NCBI GenBank assembly: GCA_016743945.1
Contig: JADGFI010000048.1
Span: forward strand, 1 to 36,289
Length of the DNA: 36,289 nucleotides
Direction of reading: 5' to 3'
Source: Desulfobacteraceae bacterium
Lineage (GTDB): Bacteria > Desulfobacterota > Desulfobacteria > Desulfobacterales > Desulfobacteraceae
The position numbers were made by a program, and so were the translations under genes. Positions 10,055-17,654 of the stretch are shown here, piece by piece; position 1 is the first letter of the stretch, and every line of letters begins with the position of its first letter. The notes beneath the pieces were generated by a model. It was not told the DNA's origin and searched no databases. It saw only the letters and a program-made list of their open reading frames with translations.

Positions 10055-11675
10055 AAATGAAATTTTCCAAAAAAAGAATGTGCTGGGGTATTTGCTTGCA
10101 TTCTCATTGAAATTGATGGAAGCCAGACAGGCCGGTATGATCTTTGGCACCGATGCCACTTTTTCACCTTTTTTGCCCCCTGAAAAATGGGACAGGGGCG
10201 TATTGCACAAACTCCAGGGCAAAGGCGTGGATGGAATTTTTTTGAAACTCTTTGGCAAAGCCTTTGTCACCATAAAAAAAATTTCTCCGGTTCTGTTATA
10301 TCAAACCACTCCCTTTGGGGAGAAAATTGAGACCCAGGGTGTTATTTCCTATGTCCTTCGACATCATCAGAATTTTTATGAAAAAGGGATAAAAATTCTA
10401 ATGATCGACAATGTGATTGATAATAAAATTTGTACCGGGCAGGTTTCGGACCTTGATCCTTGTTTCTCCCATTTTTCGGTTGTCGCCTATAATGGCCTTT
10501 TTTTTAATTTTCTTTCAAATATTAAAGTCAACGCCGATATTGTAAAACAGTTTAAATCACAAAATTTTGTGGCTGCCTACATTCCGGACTACGGGGCCAT
10601 TGTTTTTAATACGGTTGACCCGGAACTGATATCCAAAACAAATGGGTGCTTTTCCAGGGATGCAGATCTTAGACAACGACTGAATATTCTCATTATGGCA
10701 ATTGAATCGGCTTCTCTGGCCTATCTGGGAGGTGCAAAGGGAAAGCCGGCCGTCCAGGTTATCTGGCGAAAGGAAAGAGAGCTTAGAAAAACCTCCCAGC
10801 GCCTGAAGGCAAAAGAAGGGCAACTCAATGAACAAAAAAAATATCTGAGGGCGGCAGGCGGGGTGACAGCCAAGCAATTGAATATGACCCCTTTAAGCAT
10901 TTTTGACGGCGTGTATGCATTCATTGATATGGTGGGGTCTGCCTCCATCAGAGAAGGGGTCCACCCGAGGGATTTTTTTTTGGTTTTAAATTTGTGCCAT
11001 GAAATTTCTGCAGAGACGGCCGGCCGGTTTGCCTGTCGTGTGGATAACTTTATGGGGGATTCCGTCTTTTTTCAGAATGTTTCCATCTTTGATGATCCAA
11101 AACTGGTGGACAGTCTTGGTTCCGGGGAACGGGTCATGCTGATGACCTGTATGCTGGCCTCATTTTTTAATGAGATTCGGCTGTTAAAACAAGGTCGTCA
11201 TCCGCTGGACAGGGAGCGCCGGGTAGCAGCCCTGATAAAAGATCAGGGGATTGACCTTCAGTTCAGGGCGGGTATGGAGCAGGGGACTGCATTGATTGGT
11301 CCCCTGGGAAGTCGTAAAAGAAAAATTGTCACCGCCATTGGAAAAGCAGTTGATACGGCATCCAGGCTTGAAAGCTGCGGCATCAAAGATCAAATCCATG
11401 TCACGGCGAAACTTTTAACGCTGCTTGAGACTGCCATTGTGACCAAGGATACCGCTATCATACGCGAAGTTGCAGTGGAAGAAAAGAATGCACAATGGGT
11501 AAAGGCAGTTCAATATATGCCTTTTTTTGATTTTTATAAAAATTTATTTGACCTGGGCGATGATGTAATCCAAAAGCGAGATCCTGTCGCCTATAAAGAG
11601 TTTTCCCAAGAGGTCACCTATGTGATTCAATGTCTTCCCAATTATTCCATGCCCATTGTTTGTTCGGGGATTTAA
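10020..11675 (+). CDS. Class III adenylate/guanylate cyclase-like protein
   Basis: A 551-residue protein. Residues ~1-250 are a soluble N-terminal region I cannot assign (possibly sensory). A short charged coiled-coil (~250-278) follows, then a class III nucleotide cyclase homology domain (~295-470). Both metal-binding aspartates are recognisable, in AFIDMVGS and NFMGDSVFF. The GKAVDTASRLES segment keeps the conserved Arg. The usual purine-specifying Lys before GD is Asn, and the canonical G-D-x-V-N reads G-K-A-V-D, so product specificity and even activity are uncertain. No transmembrane segment is evident. The ATG at 10020 has AAGGGG upstream and overlaps cfa by 35 bp. A cNMP-binding protein lies 2.6 kb downstream and could be a receptor (inference). 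Confidence 0.8.
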   Translation: MNQNLPDILKFKNEIFQKKNVLGYLLAFSLKLMEARQAGMIFGTDATFSPFLPPEKWDRGVLHKLQGKGVDGIFLKLFGKAFVTIKKISPVLLYQTTPFGEKIETQGVISYVLRHHQNFYEKGIKILMIDNVIDNKICTGQVSDLDPCFSHFSVVAYNGLFFNFLSNIKVNADIVKQFKSQNFVAAYIPDYGAIVFNTVDPELISKTNGCFSRDADLRQRLNILIMAIESASLAYLGGAKGKPAVQVIWRKERELRKTSQRLKAKEGQLNEQKKYLRAAGGVTAKQLNMTPLSIFDGVYAFIDMVGSASIREGVHPRDFFLVLNLCHEISAETAGRFACRVDNFMGDSVFFQNVSIFDDPKLVDSLGSGERVMLMTCMLASFFNEIRLLKQGRHPLDRERRVAALIKDQGIDLQFRAGMEQGTALIGPLGSRKRKIVTAIGKAVDTASRLESCGIKDQIHVTAKLLTLLETAIVTKDTAIIREVAVEEKNAQWVKAVQYMPFFDFYKNLFDLGDDVIQKRDPVAYKEFSQEVTYVIQCLPNYSMPIVCSGI

Positions 11676-11702
11676 CAAAGAATTTATTTCCCCAGTGGGT
11701 TT

Positions 11703-12548
11703 TCATTGGTGGGTTTCCATAAAATCATGAAAATGCTGTTCCAGGGCCTGGATGATGCGTTTCGTATTTTTGCCGGGTTTACCCTGGCCGATCATCTTCT
11801 CATCTATTTGAATGACCGGCACCACTCCCTTGTTGGTGCCCGTGATAAATACCTCATCTGCCTGGACCAATTCTTCTAATTTAAGGGGTCTTTCCTCTAC
11901 CTTAAACAATTGATGTCCCAGCGCTAAAATAAGTTTTCGGGTGATCCCTTTTAAAACTCCCTGGTTCGGGGTGACCAGGGAGTCTTTGAAAAAAGCAAAC
12001 AAGTTGCTCGTGGTGCCTTCCAGGGCCTCATTTTTTGGGTTGACATAGATGGCCTCCTCCGCATTTTGTTTCTTCGCTGTTTTCAAGGCCAGGGCCGCCT
12101 GGATATAGGAGGTTACTTTTGCTTCCGGCACATCCCTTTCCTGGCGAAGGGTAATGGTTTTTATCCCCTTTGAATACCAGAGCTCGGGTAATGGGTTTAT
12201 GGGGGTGACCATGACAATGAGCCGGGGGTTCCCCTGGGGGGTAAAAAAATCAGCGCTGGAGCCGCCGGTTACCACAATCCTGATGTTGGCTTCATCCATA
12301 TCAGGATTGTGAATCAGGGTTTGAAGGATGATTTCTCGGATATCTGTCCGGCTCCAGGGCAGGGACAGCCCGACTCGTTGGGCTGACGTTTCTAATCTCA
12401 CTATATGTTCATCCAGAAAATAGGGTCTGCCTTTATAGGTTCGCATGATATCACAGACCCCGTATCCGCGCAGAACGGAAAGATCATCCACAGGTATTGC
12501 GGCCTTGTCCGATGGAACAAATTTTCCATCCACATAATATATTGTCAT
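11703..12548 (-). CDS. Class IV PLP aminotransferase (branched-chain / D-amino acid type)
   Basis: A 281-residue fold-type IV PLP enzyme, normal length for IlvE, D-alanine aminotransferase or aminodeoxychorismate lyase. The N-terminus YYVDGKFVPSDKAAIPVDD, the Lys at residue 144 in AKVTSY that aligns with the catalytic lysine, and the EALEGTTSNLFAF cofactor-phosphate region are all present. The sequence does not let me choose between branched-chain and D-amino-acid specificity. It converges on the cyclase gene with a 27-bp gap. On its own strand an AAGGA ribosome-binding site precedes the ATG, and the upstream gap is shared divergently with the EI24 gene. Confidence 0.88.
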   Translation of the reverse strand: MTIYYVDGKFVPSDKAAIPVDDLSVLRGYGVCDIMRTYKGRPYFLDEHIVRLETSAQRVGLSLPWSRTDIREIILQTLIHNPDMDEANIRIVVTGGSSADFFTPQGNPRLIVMVTPINPLPELWYSKGIKTITLRQERDVPEAKVTSYIQAALALKTAKKQNAEEAIYVNPKNEALEGTTSNLFAFFKDSLVTPNQGVLKGITRKLILALGHQLFKVEERPLKLEELVQADEVFITGTNKGVVPVIQIDEKMIGQGKPGKNTKRIIQALEQHFHDFMETHQ

Positions 12549-12659
12549 GGTGCGGTTTCCTTATTTGAATTAGTTGAAAAATAGCATTTTTTATAGTAAC
12601 CTTTTTAGAATAACAAGTAAGTATTTCACAGGAAACTTCAATGGAAGGGGACAAAATAA

Positions 12660-13373
12660 ATGGGCTTTTTTTCTGGCATCAACTATAATATTCGAGGTGT
12701 TTCTCTGGCAATCAAAACCCCTTCATTATTAATGCTCGGGCTGCTTCGATTTTTTGTGGTTTTTTTTTTAACCCTGTTTTTATCCGGGTTGATTCTTTAT
12801 TGGCATGATGAAATTTTGGCCATGATTTGGAAAGCCCCCGAGGGCGGCTGGCTGATTTACGTGTGGAATATGGCTGCCTGGTTTTTGTCTGTTTTTCTTG
12901 CCGGCATTGCCATGGTGATATCCTATTTGATTGCCCAATTGTTTTTTGGGGTGTTTATCATGGATTATATGTCCCGCATCACAGAAAGGATTGTCTTGGG
13001 AAAAGAGGTCTCATCTGACCAGGGGTCCTGGGGGGCGCTTTTTTTCTATCTGATTCGCCAGGAAATACCCAGGGCCATCCTGCCCGTCCTGATTACCCTT
13101 TTGATAATGCTGGTCGGTCTTTTTACCCCCTTAAGTCCTTTTATCCTTGTTCTGTCTTCCCTTGCAGCCGGTTTGTTTCTGGCCTGGGACAATACCGATC
13201 TGGTCCCGGCCAGAAGGATGATACCCCTTGGGGACCGGATTGGTTTTTTAAAGAAAAATTTATTGTTTCACCTGGGATTTGGGCTGTTGTTTCTCATTCC
13301 CTGGCTGAACATCCTGTTTTTGTCCTTTGCCCCGGTGGGAGCAACCTTGTATTTTCTGGATCAGGAAAAATAA
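12660..13373 (+). CDS. EI24/CysZ-family membrane protein
   Basis: A 237-residue inner-membrane protein with about four to six hydrophobic segments and a GINYNIRG start typical of EI24-domain (CysZ-like) proteins. E. coli CysZ imports sulfate for cysteine synthesis. Here the family match is by overall pattern and length only, and the substrate is unproven. In a putative sulfate-reducing lineage a sulfate-handling role would make sense but is speculation. GGAAGGGG precedes the ATG. The stop is 12 bp before the CULT-domain gene on the same strand, so both are probably in one operon. Confidence 0.75.
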   Translation: MGFFSGINYNIRGVSLAIKTPSLLMLGLLRFFVVFFLTLFLSGLILYWHDEILAMIWKAPEGGWLIYVWNMAAWFLSVFLAGIAMVISYLIAQLFFGVFIMDYMSRITERIVLGKEVSSDQGSWGALFFYLIRQEIPRAILPVLITLLIMLVGLFTPLSPFILVLSSLAAGLFLAWDNTDLVPARRMIPLGDRIGFLKKNLLFHLGFGLLFLIPWLNILFLSFAPVGATLYFLDQEK

Positions 13374-13385
13374 GGGAACTTTTTT

Positions 13386-13766
13386 ATGTATCTTTTTGCT
13401 AAACAGAGATCACAGGTTCACTCCAGGGAGGTTACCCAGACAGCCTGCCGTGAAGATCCTGTTATCGTCTGCCGAAATTGCCATGGACATATTACCGAGC
13501 CCGCCTGTCAGATACAAATGGACGGTGCTTTTTGCCATACCTTTGCAAACCCTTCGGGCCAGGTGTTTGAGATCGGTTGTTTCTCTGCTGCCACAGGATG
13601 CGTCGCTGTTCCCCCCCCATTTTCTGAATTTTCCTGGTTTTCGGGGTATGAGTGGCGCATCGGTATCTGCCGTGACTGCACAACCCATTTGGGGTGGAGT
13701 TATCGTTCAGACCAGGACCGGTTTTGGGGACTTATCCTGGATAAATTAAATTTCCCCCGGACCTGA
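13386..13766 (+). CDS. CULT-domain (cereblon-like) zinc-binding protein
   Basis: A 126-residue single-domain protein matching the CULT fold, the thalidomide-binding domain of cereblon. It has two zinc knuckles, Cys29-x-x-Cys32 and Cys95-x-x-Cys98, and the three cage tryptophans Trp84 (EFSWF), Trp90 (GYEW) and Trp104 (HLGW), with Tyr106 at the position of the pocket's aromatic wall. NPSGQVFEIGCFS and FWGLILDKL complete the domain. Known bacterial relatives, such as the Magnetospirillum MsCI4 protein used as a structural model, are the same size and arrangement. The natural ligand is thought to be a cyclic imide or uracil-like group, possibly cyclised protein C-termini; the bacterial role is unknown. 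AAGGGAAC precedes the ATG. No signal peptide is seen, so it is cytosolic. Confidence 0.88.
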   Translation: MYLFAKQRSQVHSREVTQTACREDPVIVCRNCHGHITEPACQIQMDGAFCHTFANPSGQVFEIGCFSAATGCVAVPPPFSEFSWFSGYEWRIGICRDCTTHLGWSYRSDQDRFWGLILDKLNFPRT

Positions 13767-13770
13767 TAAA

Positions 13771-13797
13771 GTCAAAATATGGGAGAAATATTTTGAC
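13771..13797. repeat. 10-bp perfect inverted repeat (operator or terminator)
   Basis: GTCAAAATAT at 13771-13780 is mirrored by ATATTTTGAC at 13788-13797, with a 7-nt spacer. It starts 5 bp after the CULT gene stop and its right arm covers most of the -35 hexamer of the next promoter. It could be a weak AT-rich terminator for the EI24-CULT unit or a repressor operator. Confidence 0.55.
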
Positions 13798-13820
13798 AAT
13801 TTCTGTATTTTTAATATAAT
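13793..13820 (+). promoter_or_regulatory. Consensus sigma-70 promoter
   Basis: TTGACA at 13793-13798 and TATAAT at 13815-13820 are both perfect consensus hexamers, separated by 16 bp. The expected transcript would start near 13827 and carry a ~100-nt leader before the small gene at 13929. The inverted repeat at 13771-13797 overlaps the -35, suggesting control by a repressor. Confidence 0.7.
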
Positions 13821-13928
13821 CAAGGTATTTACATCTCATTTGATTTGAAATTCGCAAGATATTTGTACCCTATTCATATCCCCTGAAACAATTAACCCAT
13901 AACCTGTATCAGGCAAGGACAATGTATC

Positions 13929-14171
13929 ATGAAAGAACAAATGCAAAACAAAAAAGAACCAATGGCCCCTGTAGAAAATGTTTATGTAAAACGAACCCTG
14001 GTTGATCGCAGATCCCCGGTGGATCGTCGTATCCTCGATATGGGTCCTGGATATCCCGGGTCTGAAGACCGAATGACCATCAAGGACAGACGAAGGGGAT
14101 GGGAGGACCGGTACGGCTGGGAGAGAATCAGCAGATGGAGCAGTTCGCCTGTATATCCCGATCTGGCATGA
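13929..14171 (+). CDS. Small DRR-rich hypothetical protein
   Basis: An 80-residue highly charged protein of unknown function. It carries repeated Asp-Arg-Arg motifs (residues 26-28, 32-34, 53-55) and ends in WERISRWSS. The ATG follows an AAGGAC ribosome-binding site and a consensus promoter, so I think it is a real gene. There is no transmembrane segment or cysteine pair. Similar small DRR...RWSS-type proteins occur, as far as I recall, in Desulfobacterota, but no role is known to me. It precedes the cNMP-binding/methyltransferase gene by 115 bp on the same strand. Confidence 0.6.
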   Translation: MKEQMQNKKEPMAPVENVYVKRTLVDRRSPVDRRILDMGPGYPGSEDRMTIKDRRRGWEDRYGWERISRWSSSPVYPDLA

Positions 14172-14286
14172 CCACAGCTTTTATTGAACAAAATTTTATT
14201 CCCCGATAATTTTCCACGGCTGTCATAATTCCTGACCCCTGATAATTCCGGATTAGGAAGGACAGTATCAAGAGGAGAAAAATTCT

Positions 14287-15774
14287 ATGGATTCGGTTCT
14301 CGTACCAACGGAACAAATGATTATTAAAGAAATTATGCCCTATTCAACGAGCCTGAATTTAAAAAAGGGAGAGGAGCTGAAACTTCGGAAAGAATATTCA
14401 AGGTCTCTGTATTATATTGATTCCGGGGCAATGGATATATTTTATACCTTGGATGGAACAAAAGTAATCGTTGCCGTACTGGGGCCCAGTGATTTTTTCG
14501 GCGAAATCGGATTTTTTGACGGTGTTTCCCGTATTAGAGATATCAGTGCCATTGAAGCCACCCAGGTAAAAATGTTCCCCCAGAACCTTGTCGCAAAAAT
14601 GCAAACAGAGGATCCGGAGCTTTATGGACGATTCATCACCTTCATTACCCGTTCCATCTGTAAAAAATTTCGAAGGGTACTGGAGGAAACAGAACCTTTA
14701 AAAGCCTATGCAGCCTCTCTTTCCACCGGTGCCCATAATTTTGTTGCCTCACGGGAATTGCCGTTGAATTTTTTTAAAATTGAAGAAGGGAGACATTGCA
14801 ACAAGGTTGTGGAAGAACTGAAAGCACAATTGTTTGATATTTCCCTTCGGCTGCAGCAAGATACCTCGGATGCAATACCCCTGGAGATTGAATCAAGCTT
14901 CACTCAGGCCATGGATACATTTTTTGATGACCTTGAAGCGTTCAACAAAACCCTTGAACATTCTGATTATAAAGATGAAGTCTGGGGATATCTTTTCAAG
15001 GAAACATTTCCCTATTTCATGCGAAGCAGTCTTGCTGAAAGGGCTTATTTTAAACCCAACGGGTATGCCGGGGATTTTAAAATGATTGAAATGATGTATC
15101 AAAACCAGCCGGCCGGAGATGGGAAAATTGGAAAACTGGTGGACAGCTGGCTGTTGAAACGACCGCCTTGCAATGCTGTCAGGGGCAGAAGGAAATTTTT
15201 AGCCCGAAATTTGGACACCCTCAGCACCCAGGTGCTTCTGAAAAGGGAGAGTGTAAATATCATGAACCTTGCCTGCGGACCCAGCAGGGAGCTTTTTGAT
15301 TTTATAGGAGATTTTTCCGACAATAACAAGATCCACGCTCTTTGTCTTGATATCGATCCCCAGGCCCTCCAGTATACAGACAAGATGTCAAAAACATTTG
15401 CCCACAATGCAAAAATAAGTTTTCTGAAAGACAACCTTATTAAATGGGCCCTGGGGACGTCGAGTCAACACATTGAAAAGCAGGATATCATATATTCCGG
15501 GGGACTCTTTGACTATCTTGATGATGATCTTTTTTTGATGCTGGCAAACCGCTGCCATGAATATTTGAACCCTGGCGGTATTCTGATGATTGGAAATTTC
15601 AGGCCCAATCCCGATAAAATTTTTATGGATCACCTGCTTGAATGGCGCCTTATTTATAGGCAGCCAAACCAATTGACCCAGCTTTTTGAAAAGAGTCTGT
15701 TTGACAACAAAGTTGAAATTTTGATTGAAGAAGAGGCAGGCATACAATTGTTTGCCATGGCCCTAAAAGAATAG
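14287..15774 (+). CDS. cNMP-binding domain fused to SAM-dependent methyltransferase
   Basis: A 495-residue two-domain protein. Residues ~10-130 form a CRP-type cyclic nucleotide-binding beta-roll with the phosphate-binding-cassette-like FFGEIGFFDG segment and an Arg in SRIRDISA. There is no DNA-binding helix-turn-helix after it. A helical linker (~150-240) leads to a class I methyltransferase with motif I NLACGPSREL near 326-336 and the acidic CLDIDP strand end. The KPNGYAGDFKM segment matches methyltransferases annotated for 3-hydroxypalmitate methyl ester (PhcB-like) signal synthesis, but the substrate here is unproven. AGAGGAG lies before the ATG. The HD-GYP gene starts 14 bp after the stop, so they are probably co-transcribed. 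A nucleotide-gated methyltransferase is my inference. Confidence 0.8.
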   Translation: MDSVLVPTEQMIIKEIMPYSTSLNLKKGEELKLRKEYSRSLYYIDSGAMDIFYTLDGTKVIVAVLGPSDFFGEIGFFDGVSRIRDISAIEATQVKMFPQNLVAKMQTEDPELYGRFITFITRSICKKFRRVLEETEPLKAYAASLSTGAHNFVASRELPLNFFKIEEGRHCNKVVEELKAQLFDISLRLQQDTSDAIPLEIESSFTQAMDTFFDDLEAFNKTLEHSDYKDEVWGYLFKETFPYFMRSSLAERAYFKPNGYAGDFKMIEMMYQNQPAGDGKIGKLVDSWLLKRPPCNAVRGRRKFLARNLDTLSTQVLLKRESVNIMNLACGPSRELFDFIGDFSDNNKIHALCLDIDPQALQYTDKMSKTFAHNAKISFLKDNLIKWALGTSSQHIEKQDIIYSGGLFDYLDDDLFLMLANRCHEYLNPGGILMIGNFRPNPDKIFMDHLLEWRLIYRQPNQLTQLFEKSLFDNKVEILIEEEAGIQLFAMALKE

Positions 15775-15788
15775 CTCCCTGATATTCC

Positions 15789-17471
15789 ATGCTAAAACCC
15801 ATTCAGAAAACAGGCACAACGGCATATACTCGTTTGGATTTTGAAAGTGAATTAACGCAATTTTTCCACAAACGGCTGTATTCGCTTTTCTGGGTTGGTT
15901 TTATTTTATTTCCCCTGTTTCTTGTTCTGGATTATTTTGTTGCCCGAGATTCTTTTGAAATTTTTCTTGTTTACAGAATCCTTGTTTCATTCTTCCTGCT
16001 GATTCTGCTTTTTGTCCATTCAAAGCCGGTCAGCAAAAATCATCTTTTTGCCATTTCCCTGATCGGACTGATTTGCTGCGGGGCAGCCATTTCATTGATG
16101 GTCCTTCAAACCGGGGGATACACTTCTTTTTATTATGTGGGGATGATATGCATTCTGGTCGCATTTACCTCAATTCTCCCCTTAAATCTTTATCAATCCC
16201 TTTTTTCCGGAATTATAATGTATCTGATCTATGTAATTCCGGTGCTCGTGTTCAGCCAGGCAAATCCAGCAAGGCAACTTGTGTTTTTTAATAATAATTT
16301 TTTCTTTTTTTTCTTTCTCATCGTCAGTGTTGTGAAAAGCCATGAAGACTATAAATCAAGACTAATAGAATTCAAATTACGAAAAGATCTTGATTATTAT
16401 GCAGCCAACCTTGAAAGAGAAGTGAAACACCGCATCCAAAAACACGAAGATTCTGAACTCAGGTATAAAGAACTTTATGAAAATATTCTGGACAGTCTTG
16501 TGGTTATGGATTCCAGTGGTACTGTCCTGATTGCAAACCCCAATTTTTATAAATTAATAGGCACGAACAAGGCCCTTGGAAAACATCCCTCTTTTTTGGA
16601 GGTTGTACACCCGGATGACCTTTGCGATGTCCAGGATCAAATGCTTGAAAAACTGTTCAGCCAGACCGAGATCAGGAATTTTCAATTTCGATTGCTGGAC
16701 AATGAGACCAAGTCTCATTACATGGAATGCAGTGCAAAGGAATTGCAAAAGGCAGGCGAGACCATAGGATATCAACTTGTTTTAAGAGATATATCCTTCA
16801 GAAAACAATTGGAAAATACCCTTATCACCTCATTTGCCCAATTAAAAAATACCCGGGCAGCAACCATAATGGGGCTTGCCAAGCTAACTGAGTATCGGGA
16901 TCATGATACCGGTTCGCATCTTGAAAGAATCCAGGAATATGTAAAAATGCTGACCGAGGAACTGGCCAATTTTCCAGATTTCATAGATTATTTAACCCCG
17001 GAATATGTGGAGGACATACATCTGTCCTCAATTCTCCATGATATCGGGAAAGTTGGTATCCCTGATGCAATTCTTTTAAAACCCGGGCGGCTTGATACCA
17101 TGGAGTTTGATATCATAAAACGCCATTCCCAATATGGCGGGGATGCCCTCAAAGCAGTAGAGTCAAAAATAAAAGGGGAATCTTTCCTCACCCTTGGCCG
17201 GGAAATAGCCTATTTTCACCACGAAAAATGGGATGGGACTGGATACCCCACGGCCATTATAAACAATAAAATACCCTTGTCCGCCAGAATCGTTGCCGTG
17301 GCGGATGTCTATGATGCATTGACCTCAAAGCGCATTTATAAAGAGGCCTATTCCCACAATACCGCCGTTGATATTATGGTGAGCGAACAAAATAAACATT
17401 TCGATCCCCAGGTGATTGATGCGTTTCTTGCAACGGCCGATAGGTTTGACCTGACACGGAAACAACTATAA
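15789..17471 (+). CDS. Membrane PAS/HD-GYP protein (probable c-di-GMP phosphodiesterase)
   Basis: A 560-residue protein with about six N-terminal membrane helices (residues ~30-185), a short coiled-coil, a PAS domain (~225-335) and a C-terminal HD-GYP domain (~350-545). The metal-binding HD is in LHDIGKVGIP near 417, and the diagnostic HHEKWDGTGYP is near 477, both intact. HD-GYP proteins linearise c-di-GMP to pGpG or GMP. With the exopolysaccharide genes nearby, control of matrix production or motility is plausible but inferred. Start chosen at the first ATG, 14 bp after the previous stop; a clear ribosome-binding site is not visible, suggesting translational coupling. Confidence 0.9.
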   Translation: MLKPIQKTGTTAYTRLDFESELTQFFHKRLYSLFWVGFILFPLFLVLDYFVARDSFEIFLVYRILVSFFLLILLFVHSKPVSKNHLFAISLIGLICCGAAISLMVLQTGGYTSFYYVGMICILVAFTSILPLNLYQSLFSGIIMYLIYVIPVLVFSQANPARQLVFFNNNFFFFFFLIVSVVKSHEDYKSRLIEFKLRKDLDYYAANLEREVKHRIQKHEDSELRYKELYENILDSLVVMDSSGTVLIANPNFYKLIGTNKALGKHPSFLEVVHPDDLCDVQDQMLEKLFSQTEIRNFQFRLLDNETKSHYMECSAKELQKAGETIGYQLVLRDISFRKQLENTLITSFAQLKNTRAATIMGLAKLTEYRDHDTGSHLERIQEYVKMLTEELANFPDFIDYLTPEYVEDIHLSSILHDIGKVGIPDAILLKPGRLDTMEFDIIKRHSQYGGDALKAVESKIKGESFLTLGREIAYFHHEKWDGTGYPTAIINNKIPLSARIVAVADVYDALTSKRIYKEAYSHNTAVDIMVSEQNKHFDPQVIDAFLATADRFDLTRKQL

Positions 17472-17566
17472 AACCGCGTCTTGGCTCTTGTTTTGATATC
17501 TGGTTCGTGGTAGGAAATTGTCATGAAAATTATGAACCATTGGTTAATTTGATCGTATAGGAATTT

Positions 17567-17611
17567 GCATTTAGCAGTTAGGTCTTTAGCTAATGGCTAA
17601 ATGCTAAATGC
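17567..17611. repeat. Complex inverted/tandem repeat upstream of the epimerase gene
   Basis: GCATTTAGCA at 17567-17576 is perfectly inverted as TGCTAAATGC at 17602-17611. Inside, TTTAGC and GCTAAA form a second pair, and GCTAAAT is repeated in tandem. It lies 44 bp before the epimerase ATG in a 183-bp gap. It could be an operator, a structured leader or a dispersed intergenic repeat. Confidence 0.5.
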
Positions 17612-17654
17612 CAGTGCGATAGCGCGTTAAGTCCATTTTGCAAAGGATCTTTTT

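Noticed and set aside
13327..13749. A 140-codon open frame overlapping the CULT gene in another frame
   Set aside because: Its translation is Pro/Arg/Ser-rich without a recognisable domain, and it starts inside the EI24 gene; the CULT frame carries conserved zinc and tryptophan motifs and a ribosome-binding site.
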